Positions 1 to 10,344 of a stretch of DNA of 64,000 nucleotides are shown piece after piece (the stretch's first letter is position 1; every line of letters begins with the position of its first letter). The DNA is from Pollenia angustigena (Eukaryota; Arthropoda; Insecta; Diptera; Polleniidae). The notes under the pieces are model-generated. The model worked only from the letters and a program-made list of their open reading frames with translations, searched no databases and was not told the origin of the DNA. The position numbers and the translations under genes were made by a program. The stretch is taken from NCBI GenBank assembly GCA_930367215.1, contig OV884059.1, positions 225,059,803 through 225,123,802 on the forward strand, read 5' to 3'.

Positions 1-242
1 AAAAAAACATAATTCCTTCATTCTGAACAGCGACTGAATCCACAGACCAATTACATAAATGAACGGTATTTCAAATCCCAGTTCAGATCATAATTCATAA
101 ATATCTATACCACTCACAATTTTTTTTCCCTATCAAACGTTTGAGTTGACTCAGAAAAAAACCCTTTTTTTTGTTTAAAACTTCAGTTACGTTTTCGTAT
201 ATAAAATTAAAAGAAAATATATGAAATGTTTCGGGAAGACTA

Positions 243-496
243 AAGCTACGGTCACACTTGTCAAATATTTGACGAAAAAAACGGGACCAACAGGCAAACT
301 ATATAATCATTTCCTTTAATTCCAATATTTATTTGGATTATAGTACCACATCTTGCAAAGAATAGTCTTTTGCTATGTCTAGTAGTATAATTAGTTTATT
401 TTGTGTTATTTAGATCATGTTAAATCTCCCTAACTATTAACAAAAGTAGTGGTTATGCATATTTGGTCAAATATTTAATAAGTGTGACCGTAGCTT
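243..496. mobile_element. Short TIR element (MITE), unclassified
   Basis: The ends form an inverted repeat whose outer part is AAGCTACGGTCACACTT on the left and its exact complement on the right. The similarity continues inward through a TCAAATATTTGAC-like stretch. The interior is AT-rich and has no reading frame, so this is a non-autonomous element of about 254 bp. No convincing target-site duplication is visible, so the superfamily is not assigned. Confidence 0.75.
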
Positions 497-830
497 AAGA
501 AAAAAATACAAAATTGTTGCTTCCCTTTGCGAACCAATTCTAAGCTCCGTATTAAAAAAAATTCTGTTATTAAATACAAGTATACAAAACAAGTTTTGTA
601 CGCAAATTTTACTTAATAAACGTTTGTTAAATTTCTCTATCGTTTATAAATGCGTGAATAGGGTAATTCAGTGCAAAGAAAAAACATAATTGTTGCAAAT
701 AATAAAAAAAAATTATTTTAGAAAAATAGGTAATTAAAGTCACGGCTACTTATCAGCCGGATCTAAATGTTCTAGACGGGTAGATATTTAGGCGGAAACG
801 CTTGGACTAGAACCACCAAAGATATTAAAG
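497..830. other. AT-rich spacer, no gene seen
   Basis: Homopolymer-rich sequence between the MITE and the 3' end of the gypsy pol frame. This is where a 3' LTR of the minus-strand gypsy element would be expected, but I could not find a partner sequence at the other end of the element, so no LTR is called. Confidence 0.4.
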
Positions 831-2795
831 CTATTGCTTTAAGTCTTTGGCGTGAAATACCCCCAACGATTTCCCTTGCATATCCTAGATTTCATACAGA
901 CTGCCCCCTACAGACTTTACTATTCGACACTTCAGAAACTTCCGGGCGAATTTGGCGTTAACATTATTTTTAAAATCGCTTAGCTGAAAGTTGCGACGGT
1001 AGACTTCCTGACCAGGTATAAATTTAACTTGACGACACCGCGTATTATACGACTTTTCATTTCCGACGTAAGCTTTATGGAGGTTTTCGCGTATGTTTTG
1101 TCGAATCATTTCCATTCTCGCGGCCTTAGGCACAATGTCCAATTCGGACTTATTTAAACTCTTGAGTTTACGAGCTAAACTATACAAGCTACCATGACCA
1201 ACCATATTCATGCCGAATAAGGCAAAATAAGGTGTTACCCCTTCGGACAAATACTTGTCCCATTCAGTGTGGTCTTTCCGCAAATACGATCTTACAGCTG
1301 CCAAAACAGACTGGTTCACGCGTTCCGACGCGTTTGCCTGTGGTGCATGTATTGCGGTTCTAGCGTGCTTAATTCCAAAATTGTTAATCATATCAGCAAA
1401 TTCTTTGCTTATAAACTGTTTTCCATTGTCTGAGACAATGGTTTCAGGAGTTCCAAATTTATGGAAAACCTCTGATATTAAAAATCTTATAACATTTTTG
1501 GTGCTGGCTTTCGGCAATGCCTTAAGAAAAAAAAACTTTGTTAGATGGTCGAAAACAATAAAAATATAAACGTTACCCTTTTTCGACCGCGGGTACGGAC
1601 CGAGAAAATCTATAAATATTCTTTGAAAAGGTCTTTCGCTACGCGTTTCCGAACCCATTGGTGGTCTTAGCGTTACATTCGCGGGTTTTGATTCTTTGCA
1701 TGTTTGACAATTTAACACAAAATTTCTTATTTGTACGTTTTGATTCGGCCAATAAAAATACTCTTTGACGCGATGCAAAGTTTTACCCACGCCTCCATGA
1801 GACGCTTGCGTGGAGTCATGACATGCCCTTATAATACCCTCTGTCAACTCCAAGGGTACCCACAATTTCCAAGCGAAATCCTCATTAAGCGCTACACCGT
1901 CATAAGGCCTGGTACACTTATAGACAAAACCATCGACGACTTTTAAATCAGGTAATTGATCCGAATTGCCTTCGATTGTAGAAATCAATTGTAAGTAATC
2001 TTCTGACCGAAAAGCTTCCGAGTTTAAATCTACGACCTTAGGTACATTTAGCGAGATTTCGTCCATATCATAGCGCGACAGGGTATCGGGTACTACATTC
2101 TGCCTCCCCTGCCTGTGCTCTATCGTAAAATCATAGGCCTGCAGATGTAGACTCCACCTTGCTAAACGACCGGTTAAGTCCTTATGACCCATAAGCCATT
2201 TCAGGCTGCTATGATCCGTAATGACGGTGAATGGCATCAGTTCAATATAGGGCCTAAACTTCTTAATCGCCAGGACCACAGCCAAGCATTCCCTTTCAGT
2301 CACTGAATAATTTTTCTGCGAGAAATAGGCTATTGGGTGCTCACCATCAGATTCGTCTTTCTGGAAAAGAACTGCCCCAATACCTACATCAGACGCATCA
2401 CACTGAACGTAAAAATGCTTGCTGAAGTCAGGGTGATTAAGCAGTGGACTAGAAATCAGAGCTTTCTTGAGACGATCAAACGCGACCTTAGCTTCCTCTG
2501 AAAACTTGAATTGCTTACCCCTCTTCAGCGATTCAAAGATTGGAGCTGCAATGGTGGCATAGTCTGACATAAATTTTCTATACCAGCCTGTTGCCCCCAT
2601 GAAACTCCGCACCTGTCTTGCTGACTTAGGATAAGCAAAACGAGTAATAGTGTCGACCTTAGCCGGATCAGGTTTTAGTTTGCCACCTCCTACTATATAC
2701 CCTAGATATTTTAACTCCTTAAAACAAAATTTAGATTTTGCCACATTGATGGTCAGACCTGCGTTCGTCAAACTAATAGATACACGTTTTAACAA
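831..2795 (-). pseudogene. pol: gypsy pol C-terminal part: RT end, RNase H, integrase
   Basis: A 636-residue frame runs from 2795 to 885. Residues 1-75 are the RT end (YLGYIV, then SFMGATGWYRKF). Residues 125-245 are RNase H, with D133 in CDAS, E near 168 in TERE and D194 in TDHS. Integrase follows: zinc residues H326, H333, C363 and C366, then the core D396 (FIDFLGP), D456 (VSDNGKQF) and E491 (ASERVNQ). After W512 the frame jumps from DKYLSE to GVTPYFALFG near 1240, which looks like an in-frame loss of a conserved core segment. A TAG at 882-884 interrupts the C-terminus, which would otherwise reach a stop at 831-833. The RT catalytic loop is upstream in a different, broken frame. Confidence 0.88.
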
Positions 2796-4142
2796 TTACA
2801 TGTGTGTCTCGAAATCTGGAGACACTATCAAAAGATCGTCTAAGTAGACTTTCATCTCTATCACGCAGTGCCGCAGGGATCACTTTATCCATCAGACGAC
2901 ATAACCTTTGAGCTGCATTACACAGCCCAAAAGGCATGACCGTAAAATGAAAAAGTGGTCGCCCTGGCACGGTGAATGCAGTTTTCTCCCTACTAGACGG
3001 GTCTAGTGGTATCTGCCAGAAAGCGTCCTTTAAATCGACACTGGAAATAAATATTGTATCCCCCAAACGACTGAGCAAACTTCGATGTGCGGCAATGGAT
3101 AGGCATCCTTTACTTTCAATGCATTAAGCTTGCGAGCGTCCAGGCACAGCCGGTTTTTCTCACCCTTGCGGACCAGAGTAACCGGGTGACTCCAAGGACT
3201 CTCACTAAGCGCAATGACACCAAGGTCAAGCATCCTATCTAGCTCCGCAAACATTAACTTTTGCACAGCCGGGGAGACAGGGTAATGACGGTCTTTCACC
3301 GGAATTGCCTCGCGCGTATCTATCGAATGCGTTTCTAATTTTGTTTTTCCTAGGCCTTTCTTACTATAGCAGGGGAACATCGATATGACCAAATCTAATC
3401 TTTGTCGCTGACCAGCTGTCAGCTTATGCGCCACCACATCTAGGGTGTCATCTGCCTCTTCACAGAGACTAATACCATTTGTTGTTAGACTTTCTATACA
3501 GGCAAACATTTTAAAAACCTTCATAAAATCGAATAGCTCACGACTTAAAGTAGGCACTAAGTAGAAAGTGATGACATTCGCCGCATCACGAAACCATACC
3601 TCCGCTCGGACGCGACCTACTATCGGATGTACCGTACCGTCCGCGGTTTTTATGACCGTTTGAAAATCGTGTATTTTCAGACCAGTTTTAGCGACAAATT
3701 CCATACAATTCTTACCGAGACATGTGACTGTGGCACCGCTGTCTAAGAGACCGACAATTTCTTGACCGCCTAACTTTATTTAAGTATAAAGCCGCGAATC
3801 TTCACCCTCGTAAAGTGACGCGCACGAAATCTCGCGACGCAAACGTTTTCGGATTTTGTAAAGCTCCCGGGCTTTTTCTATTATCTTAGACGGTCTACCA
3901 AATATTCTATTTTTAGCCTCACTATACTTCCTTATGCGAACATGTAATGGCCTGAGTTCCTTAAGCCAAGGCTCAGGGCTTGTTGTTAGGGATCTATTCG
4001 GATTTTGTAAAATTTCGATTTTACCTGTATATTGTTGTTGTTGTTGTTGTTGTTGTTGCTCGACTGGGCCTAAACTTCGGTCGACCGCATCTCCCCAGAC
4101 CGAGACGGGTTCCGGCACCGGTTTCCCTGACATTTCGGACAC
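2773..4142 (-). pseudogene. pol: gypsy pol N-terminal part: protease and RT, copy 1, broken
   Basis: The frame beginning near 4142 encodes a polyglutamine run and then a protease region; the RT fingers and palm follow (SPWSHPVTLVRKG, LCLDARKLNALKVKDAYPLPHIE, SSVDLKDAFWQIPLD, FTVMPFGLCNAAQRL). Comparison with the better copy at 8989-10344 shows the breaks. A T-to-A change creates a stop at 3780-3782. Nine bases in frame are missing near 3527. One C is missing near 3080. The codons around the RT YLDD box near 2850 are scrambled. The stop at the end of this segment is shared with the second copy and so predates the duplication. Confidence 0.85.
4034..4060 (-). repeat. (TTG)n microsatellite inside pol, polyglutamine
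   Basis: About nine TTG triplets on the plus strand, read as glutamine codons on the minus strand. The second gypsy copy has the same run interrupted by one TAG triplet (leucine) at about 10234-10262. The repeat explains the long plus-strand reading frames over this interval, which are shadows. Confidence 0.8.
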
Positions 4143-5215
4143 TTAGGCGCCACTACATTTTCCCTACCACACCTAAAACAAAACTGCCTAGTTATGGGCT
4201 CGGGACAATCGACGAAACTATGGCCGACCACTTTGCAGTTCCAGCACGTGTAACTGCTTGTAGACCGAATACCATCTACCTCGAAATCGATCACCGACAA
4301 ATCATCATCCACACCTGCCAATTCACTCACCCTTTGAGTAGGACGCTGCTGATACATCTGACGTTGATTAGCAATTAGGCCTTCAGCCCTCCTCACCTCA
4401 CGACAAAATTCAGACAATGTTTTCAGGAGCACTGAGAACATCATTTGGGCTAGCGATGGCTTCAAATTGCCCCTCATAATTTCCACTAGTTGTTCCTCAT
4501 CGTAGGGTTGTTGTTGCTGATTTCGTAATTTAATTACAGCATTGTAGAAATCGTCAAATAATTCATTAGGAAACTGCCTTCGATTTAGAATTTTCATCTG
4601 TATTTGATGCTCTTGCTCGAAACGTCTATACTGGGCCAAGAGAGCTTTTTCTAGTTCATCCCATGTATTGCTATGCACGATCTTGCGATAGTCTAAATAC
4701 CAGTCAAGGACTGGGCCCTCCAAAAGGAGGTGAAAACTGCGCAAAATCTCGTTATCAGAACAACTGTAGTCCCTCCTTAGAGCTCCCACTCTAAAAATAA
4801 ATTCTTGCACATTCATGGTTTTATTCGTGCCGTCAAATTTGACACCCCACTTGGCTAATTTAAATTTGTCCAACGACTCGTGCCGTCCTGGCATAGACAT
4901 GGCCAAGTTGTACCCTTGCTGTGGTTGCGGCTGCGTGGCTGGCCTTGACCAAGCCTCCTGTGGATACCCAGGCTGAGAACCACTATACTGCTGGTAATTG
5001 GGCTGATGGCCTAGCGCAGGCTGCGCCCACATCTGCGGCTGTTGGCCATATGGGTGAACGGTCGGTTGGGCATACGGCAAAGTGTTTTGTGCTTGCAATA
5101 TCTGCTGTGGCTGACCATATTGCTGTTCTATCGGTTGGGAGAATGGCAAATGACTTTGCTGCTGTCGCGGCAATTGTTGTGGCTGATAAGGCGTAACACC
5201 GGGAGTTCGCTGCTC
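4070..5215 (-). pseudogene. gag: gypsy gag, C-terminal part, copy 1
   Basis: A 367-residue frame with a Gln/Pro/Tyr-rich N-terminal part, a capsid-like helical middle (FDGTNKTMNVQEFIFRVGAL, then LLLEGPVLDWYLDYRKI) and, at residues 310-323, a zinc knuckle CWNCKVVGHSFVDC. A second cysteine group, CFRCG...CPKC, lacks the usual histidine. Gag overlaps the start of pol by about 70 bp in another frame, as expected for gag-pol expression by frameshifting. The N-terminal part lies at 6402-6925, separated by a LINE insertion. Copy 1 retains a 47-bp piece near 4471-4517 that copy 2 has lost. Confidence 0.85.
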
Positions 5216-6401
5216 ATATACCCTCTCGTTGTATGTTAATGATCTTCCCCGAACTTTATCATATTCTAAGTTACACTTATAGGCCGATGATGTACAAATT
5301 TACATTGGCAGTTCTGTGTACATAAATTAAATAAGGACTTAGAAAGTGTCTATAGATGGGCAACCGCTAATAGACTTCTAATAAATCCCCACAAATCCAA
5401 ATGCCTTATCATTCACCGTAAAACGATCCGTTTTAATATAAACATTGACATTAAGCTTAATAATGAAAAAATTTAATGTGTACGCTCGGGAAAAAATCTT
5501 GGTGTTATATTCAATAATAATTTAGATTGGTCTGACCATATTAATAAAACTGCATCAAACATCTACCTACGGTTACGTGAACTTTGGCCTACCCAATACT
5601 TTACGCCTTTAAAAATTAAAATACTTATCGCCAAAACTTACTTAATGCCTCGACTTTTATATGGTTGCGAGTTGTTCTCAAGTTGCGACTTTCGTAGCAA
5701 AAATGTGTTACAGAAAACATATAACAATATAATCAGATATGTTTTTGGTTTGGGAAAATACGATAGTATATCCCAGTTCACAAATAAACTTTATGGCATG
5801 ACATTTAAAAACCTTTTAGATATGAGGGTATTGCACATGCTACATAAAATAATATATACGAAGAATCCTCCATATCTGTACAACAGATTAACCTTTGCAA
5901 GGTCTAACAGGGGAAACAAGATAATTCCCTTTACACACCTCAGCCTGATATCTGAATATCAATTTTTTATTCATTCTGTCCGTCTTTGGAACCTACTGCC
6001 CAATCATGTCCAAACAAACAACAATGTGAACAATTTTAGAAATCAATTAGTTAATTATTTAATAAGCTAAACCCCATAAAACTAAACCAATTAATTTTTG
6101 ACATCAAAGCTTTTTATTTACTTAGTTTAGTTTATTTGAATCTATAATTTATATGTTACACTCAGCCAACTTACAATTTAAAATTTAATCTTTCTTTAAA
6201 TTAAATGTTTATTTCCTTTCCATTTTGTTATAATGTACTCTATTTTGTTTTTTCTTTTTCTTTCTTTTCAAACGTAATCGTTTGAGTGTGATTACCCTTT
6301 TATGTTTTAAACTTATATAATTCCTGCACTTTAACTATAAGATTTATATCTTGTTGTGTAGGATAAGCAAGAAATTCTTAAATAAATAAATAAATATACC
6401 C
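5216..6401 (+). mobile_element. 5'-truncated LINE inserted in gypsy gag, with 8-bp TSD
   Basis: The 1,170-bp insertion (5224-6393) is bounded by ATATACCC at 5216-5223 and again at 6394-6401. Removing it restores a sequence equivalent to the uninterrupted gag of the second gypsy copy near 11375, which is the empty site. The element ends in an AAATAAATAAAT-type tail, as expected at the 3' end of a target-primed LINE. It begins abruptly inside the RT domain, a typical 5' truncation. Confidence 0.92.
5224..6070 (+). pseudogene. LINE ORF2 C-terminal part (RT palm to C-terminus)
   Basis: Starting at the truncation point, the frame reads LYVNDLP and then the RT catalytic box as ADDVQIYIG near 5283. 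After a frame break comes LGVIFNNNLDWSDHI and the thumb/C-terminal region (MPRLLYGCELFSS, IIRYVFGLGKYD, SVRLWNLLPN), ending with a stop near 6068-6070. The 141-residue piece from 5645 to 6070 is open, and the part before it has stops. The motifs fit the CR1/Jockey side of the LINE tree; the exact clade is not certain. It resembles, but is not identical to, the minus-strand LINE at 12788-13985. Confidence 0.85.
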
Positions 6402-6925
6402 CACCACTTCCAGCCGCATTTTGACCGACGGACCCATAATTTGGAGCAGGAACCAACGGTGGTGGCTGCATATAAGTCGGCGGTACTTGTGGTGCTGCTG
6501 GCTGCCCATACACCGTTGGTTGTGCCTCCATAGAGGATCTGGATGCCTGCCGCGGCTGTACCTCCTGAGCGCCCGGTGGTATGTTTGCGGGCATAGCTGT
6601 TTGGCTGCGCGCGCCCTGTGACAGAAAGAGCTGTTTCATCTCATCAAGAGCTCTTTGAATCCTCTCATCTACTCTTCTCATCAGCTGGACTTGGTGCAAG
6701 CCAACCGACGCTTCAACTTGGTCTTGCAGTTCGTTAGCAGGCCTCTGTATTTCTCCCCTTTGGAGGCCGAAAACACTCTCACGCACCTCTCTGCGTATGT
6801 TCTGGGCTGCTTCGCTCAGAAATGGCGGGGATACTATGGTCTGATCAGCGATTTCGGAATTTATGGATGCATCGTGTGAGGTTTGTGTACTGAAGACAGG
6901 ATGACCTATCCTAGCAGAACTTCAT
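6402..6925 (-). pseudogene. gag: gypsy gag, N-terminal part, copy 1
   Basis: Continuation of gag on the far side of the LINE. The frame includes VRESVFGLQRGEIQRPANEL and a Pro/Gln/Ala-rich linker. It stays open upstream past 6786 through IADQTIVSPPFLSEAAQ to about 6925, where a TGA is met; no initiator ATG is visible in that stretch. The sequence beyond 6925 is AT-rich repeat, so the true N-terminus and 5' LTR appear to have been lost before the tandem duplication, because copy 2 shows the same boundary. Confidence 0.78.
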
Positions 6926-7027
6926 TATAAATAAAATTTAAAAAGCGAAAACTGGTAAATATTATTTTTAAAATCGTTTTAAGAACATAAAAAAATAAAA
7001 ATATTAAAAAAAATTTTCTTTTTAAAA

Positions 7028-7095
7028 AACCAAGATTCGAACCAGGGAAGCTTCTAACTTAACACACCCCCTAGACAACTGAACCGTGAAGGAAC
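7028..7095 (-). repeat. tRNA-like sequence (SINE-type head), minus strand
   Basis: On the minus strand a B-box-like GGTTCGAATCT is preceded by an A-box-like TTCAGTTGTCTAGG, with the spacing of a tRNA. Acceptor pairing is not evident, so it is not called as a functional tRNA. The same arrangement recurs at 12003-12076, 17385-17466, 21506-21572, 26570-26636 and 34390-34470, always embedded in A/T-rich repeat sequence. Confidence 0.6.
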
Positions 7096-7344
7096 GTTAA
7101 TCGAATATCATTAAAATGAAATATGGCACGTTTACTGTTCACAAAGTTGAGTTGTAATTACTTTTGATGTTTTTATTCACCGCAATAGCAAAGTTGGGAA
7201 ATATATTCACCAAAATAGTTTGTGCATGTACATATGTGTGTTTGTTTGTTTTCTTTTAACTTTTTTGGCGAGTTTTTAAGTAGCAAAAAAACACAGTTAG
7301 TTTCTATTTGTAAAAATTATTTCGTTAAATAGATGAAAAATAAA

Positions 7345-7460
7345 CAAGGGGGACATCACATGGTTAAATTAAGTTCTCTCCTCATAAGGACCCAGAATAT
7401 ATATACTTTATAGGGTCTTAGATCAATATTGTAGAAATAACAAACGGAATGACAAACTTA
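7345..7460 (+). mobile_element. mini-me/DINE-1-like fragment
   Basis: Contains the hallmark stretch GGACCCAGAATATATATACT followed by TTTATAGGGTCTTAGATC and ACAAACGGAATGACAAAC, which recurs in the better mini-me copies in this window. It is one terminal part only. The duplicated copy is at about 12336-12424. Confidence 0.7.
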
Positions 7461-7851
7461 AATGTTCCACTGATGGTATTTGTGGTACAATTGTACCAAA
7501 TTTGGTACAATTGAAACTTAATTGTACACTGGTACAATTCATCTTTTTTTTTTGATACAATTTAAAAAAATACCCACGTAGTTTTATAATTTTTTTTAGG
7601 TGTATTAACTCAATTTTCATTTCAATAATACAATTTTTAAAAAAAATATCTCCAGCCCTGATCAAGTGTCTCCAAATTCCACTTTTGTTTTTGTGACACT
7701 GCCTACACTCTTGTCTGCCTTTGACAAGAAAAGAGAAATTTGGTATTAAACGTTTGTGCTGATAGATGAACACTAAAAAATATTGTATACCGATCGAATC
7801 AATATCACTGCCTGAGTCGATTTAACGATGTCCCTCAAGCCGGGTTTTTGT

Positions 7852-8779
7852 TTAATTATTTTTATTTATTTCTTCAATTACATAACCGAGCCCTTAGGGA
7901 CTTTTATGGTTAATAAAAGCTACTAACAAGACAACAAACTTCAGTTATTTATCAGAAACAATATATTTATGTAATAAACAATAAAAAAAATGTTACTTAT
8001 GTATATAAAACTTAACGTAACTATCTTACAAACTATAAAGAAAACTTAAGTTTAAAACTAACAAAGACATAAAGAATGCTATGCATTCTATTTCCATATT
8101 ACGCAGAAAGAAAATTCCAACACATTGGTTATTATTCGTTTTAGTGAATTGACAAGTTATTTAGCGCTGCAAATTCCAACAATTTAGATTTAAATAAGTG
8201 CAGCGAATATGAAAATTTTCTTAGTTCTCTTGGCAACGTATTCCAGATTTTTGAAACCCGAATCTGATATGATTGTCCAAAAGTGTTCAAACGTCTACTA
8301 GGAAAAATAATTTGAGGATTCCTTGTTGACCGAGAGAAATTCAAATTTTCAATAATTAATCAGGTTACTATTTACAATGCATTTATAGAAAAATAATAAT
8401 ATTCTAATGGCAATAAAATTTTCAAAAGATGTCCGTAGAAAGGTAAGCGTATGCCGATTTACATGATCCCGAAATCTCAAACCAAAAACATAACGAATAA
8501 TTCTGTTGAAAATAAGCTTAAATTTCTCAAGCACATAATTACCTGCGCCCGAAAAGACTTCCAAACAATATAGAATATGTGGCACTAAAACCGCCACAGC
8601 AACACGCCTTCTCACTGAACAAGGCAAGTAAATATTTAGAGAATACAGTATTTTCAAGACAAATTATACCCGAGACGAAAGGTAATTAATATGAGGAGAA
8701 AAATTTAACAAATTATCAATAACGACCCCTAGACATTTCATTTTGTCGACAAAAATAACAGGAACACCGTCAATAGTGG
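7852..8779 (-). mobile_element. Minus-strand LINE 3' part, copy 1, truncated at duplication junction
   Basis: Same LINE as at 12788-13985. On the minus strand it encodes the C-terminal region (VLVPHILYCLEVFSGAGNY, IIRYVFGLRFRDHVN, VSKIWNTLPRELRKF), with a frame break near 8345. Its 3' tail is a TAAATAAA-type run at 7852-7876. The element stops abruptly at 8779, where gypsy sequence begins. That point corresponds to 13719 inside the second copy, which marks the duplication breakpoint. Confidence 0.85.
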
Positions 8780-10344
8780 CCTGTTGCCCCCATGAAACTC
8801 CGCACCTGTCTTGCTGACTTAGGATAAGCAAAACGAGTAATAGTGTCGACCTTAGCCGGATCAGGTTTTAGTTTGCCACCTCCTACTATATACCCTAGAT
8901 TTTTTAACTCCTTAAAACAAAATTTAGATTTTGCCACATTGATGGTCAGACCTGCGTTCGTCAAACTAATAGATACACGTTTTAACAATTACAGGTGTGT
9001 CTCGAAATCTGGAGACACCATCAAAAGGTCGTCTAAGTAGACGAAAACTCCATCACGCAGTGCCGCGGGGATCACTTTATCCATCAGGCGACATAACCTT
9101 TGAGCTGCATTACACAGCCCAAAAGGCATGACCGTAAAATGGTAAAGTGGTCGCCCTGGCACGGTAAATGCAGTTTTCTCCCTACTAGACGGGTCTAGTG
9201 GTATCTGCCAGAAAGCGTCCTTTAAATCGACACTGGATATAAATATTGTATCCCCCAAACGACTGAGCAAACCTTCGATGTGCGGCAATGGATAGGCATC
9301 CTTGACTTTCAATGCATTAAGCTTGCGAGCGTCCAGGCACAGCCGGTTTTTCTCACCCTTGCGGACCAGAGTAACCGGGTGACTCCATGGACTCTCACTA
9401 AGCTCAATGACACCAAGGTCAAGCATCCTATCCAGCTCCGCAAACATTAACTTTTGCACAGCCGGGGAGACAGGGTAATGACGGTCTTTCACCGGAATTG
9501 CCTCGCGCGTATCTATCGAATGCGTTTCTAATTTTGTTTTTCCTAGGCCTTTCTTACTAAAGCAGGGGAACATCGATATGACCAAATCTAATCTTTGTCG
9601 CTGACCAGATGTAAGCTTATGCGCCATCACATCTAGGGTGTCATCTGCCTCTTCACAGAGACTAATACCATTTGTTGTTAGACTTTCTATACAGGCAAAC
9701 ATTTTAAAAACCTTCATAAAATCGACCCCCAAGAATAGCTCACGAGTTAAAGTAGGCACTAAGTAGAAAGTGATGACATTCGCCGCATCACGAAACCATA
9801 CCTCCGCTCGGACGCGACCTACTATCGGATGTACCGTACCGTCCGCGGTTTTTATGACCGATTGAAAATCGTGTATTTTCAGACCGGTTTTAGCGACAAA
9901 TTCCATACAATTCTTACCGAGACATGTGACTGTGGCACCGCTGTCTAAGAGACCGACAATTTCTTGACCGCCTAACTTTATTTTAGTATAAAGCCGCGAA
10001 TCTTCACCCTCGTAAACTGACGCGCACGAAATCTCGCGACGCAAACGTTTTCGGATTTTGTAACGCTCCCGGGCTTTTTCTATTATCTTAGACGGTCTAC
10101 CAAATATTATATTTTTAGCCTCACTATACTCCCTTTTGCGAACATGTAATGGCCTGAGTTCCTTAAGCCGAAGCTCAGGGCTTGTTATTAGGGATCTATT
10201 CGGATTTTGTAAAATTTCGATTTTACCTGTATATTGTTGTTGTTGTAGTTGTTGTTGTTGCTCGACTGGGCCTAAACTTCGGTCGACCGCATCTCCCCAG
10301 ACCGAGACGGGTTCCGGCACCGGTTTCCCTGACATTTCGGACAC
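8780..10344 (-). pseudogene. pol: gypsy pol, copy 2: protease and RT palm
   Basis: A 451-residue frame starts at 10344 (MSEMSGKPVPEPVSVWGD). It has a polyglutamine run at residues 30-38, then the protease active site LLDSGATVTCLG near residues 130-145 and LFLGVDFMKVF. The RT region includes SPWSHPVTLVRKG, SSVDLKDAFWQIPLD, FTVMPFGLCNAA and the catalytic box FVYLDDLLMV near residues 435-445. A single in-frame TAA at 8989-8991 interrupts an otherwise continuous frame that runs on (LKRVSISLTNAGLTINVAKS) to the duplication junction at 8780. The same TAA is present in copy 1. The start lies inside the end of gag. Confidence 0.88.

Larger units (their letters stand above)
831..6925 (-). mobile_element. 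Ty3/gypsy-type LTR retrotransposon, copy 1, degenerate
   Basis: Read on the minus strand, the order is gag (6925 to 4070, split by a LINE), then protease, reverse transcriptase, RNase H and integrase, ending at 831. This is the Ty3/gypsy order. No env-like frame and no LTR pair were found. The gag frame is open up to about 6925 without an obvious ATG, and then meets unrelated AT-rich sequence, so the 5' end looks lost. The left part (2586 onward) lies inside a tandem duplication whose second copy is at 8780-11900. It carries stops, frameshifts and deletions and should be inactive. Confidence 0.88.
2586..8779. repeat. Tandem duplication A, unit 1
   Basis: The unit runs from gypsy pol (GCCTGTTGCCCCCATG at 2586) to the LINE (CAATAGTG at 8779). 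It is about 6.19 kb because it contains a later 1.18-kb LINE insertion. The junction CAATAGTG|GCCTGTTG at 8779/8780 joins two sequences that lie apart in the flanks (13719 and 2586). Copies differ by many substitutions and small indels, so the event is not recent. Confidence 0.9.

Noticed and set aside
1..884. A 3' LTR for the gypsy element
   Set aside because: No partner LTR was found at the gag end and no TG...CA boundary with a polypurine tract could be defended.
3934..4378. Plus-strand frames with Cys/Val runs over the (TTG)n region, and their duplicates at 10136-10580
   Set aside because: They are antisense shadows of gypsy gag-pol; the run is the complement of a polyglutamine tract.
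4921..5239. Plus-strand frames opposite gag, and equivalents at 11074-11484
   Set aside because: Antisense of the Gln/Pro-rich gag region, which stays open on both strands because of its composition.
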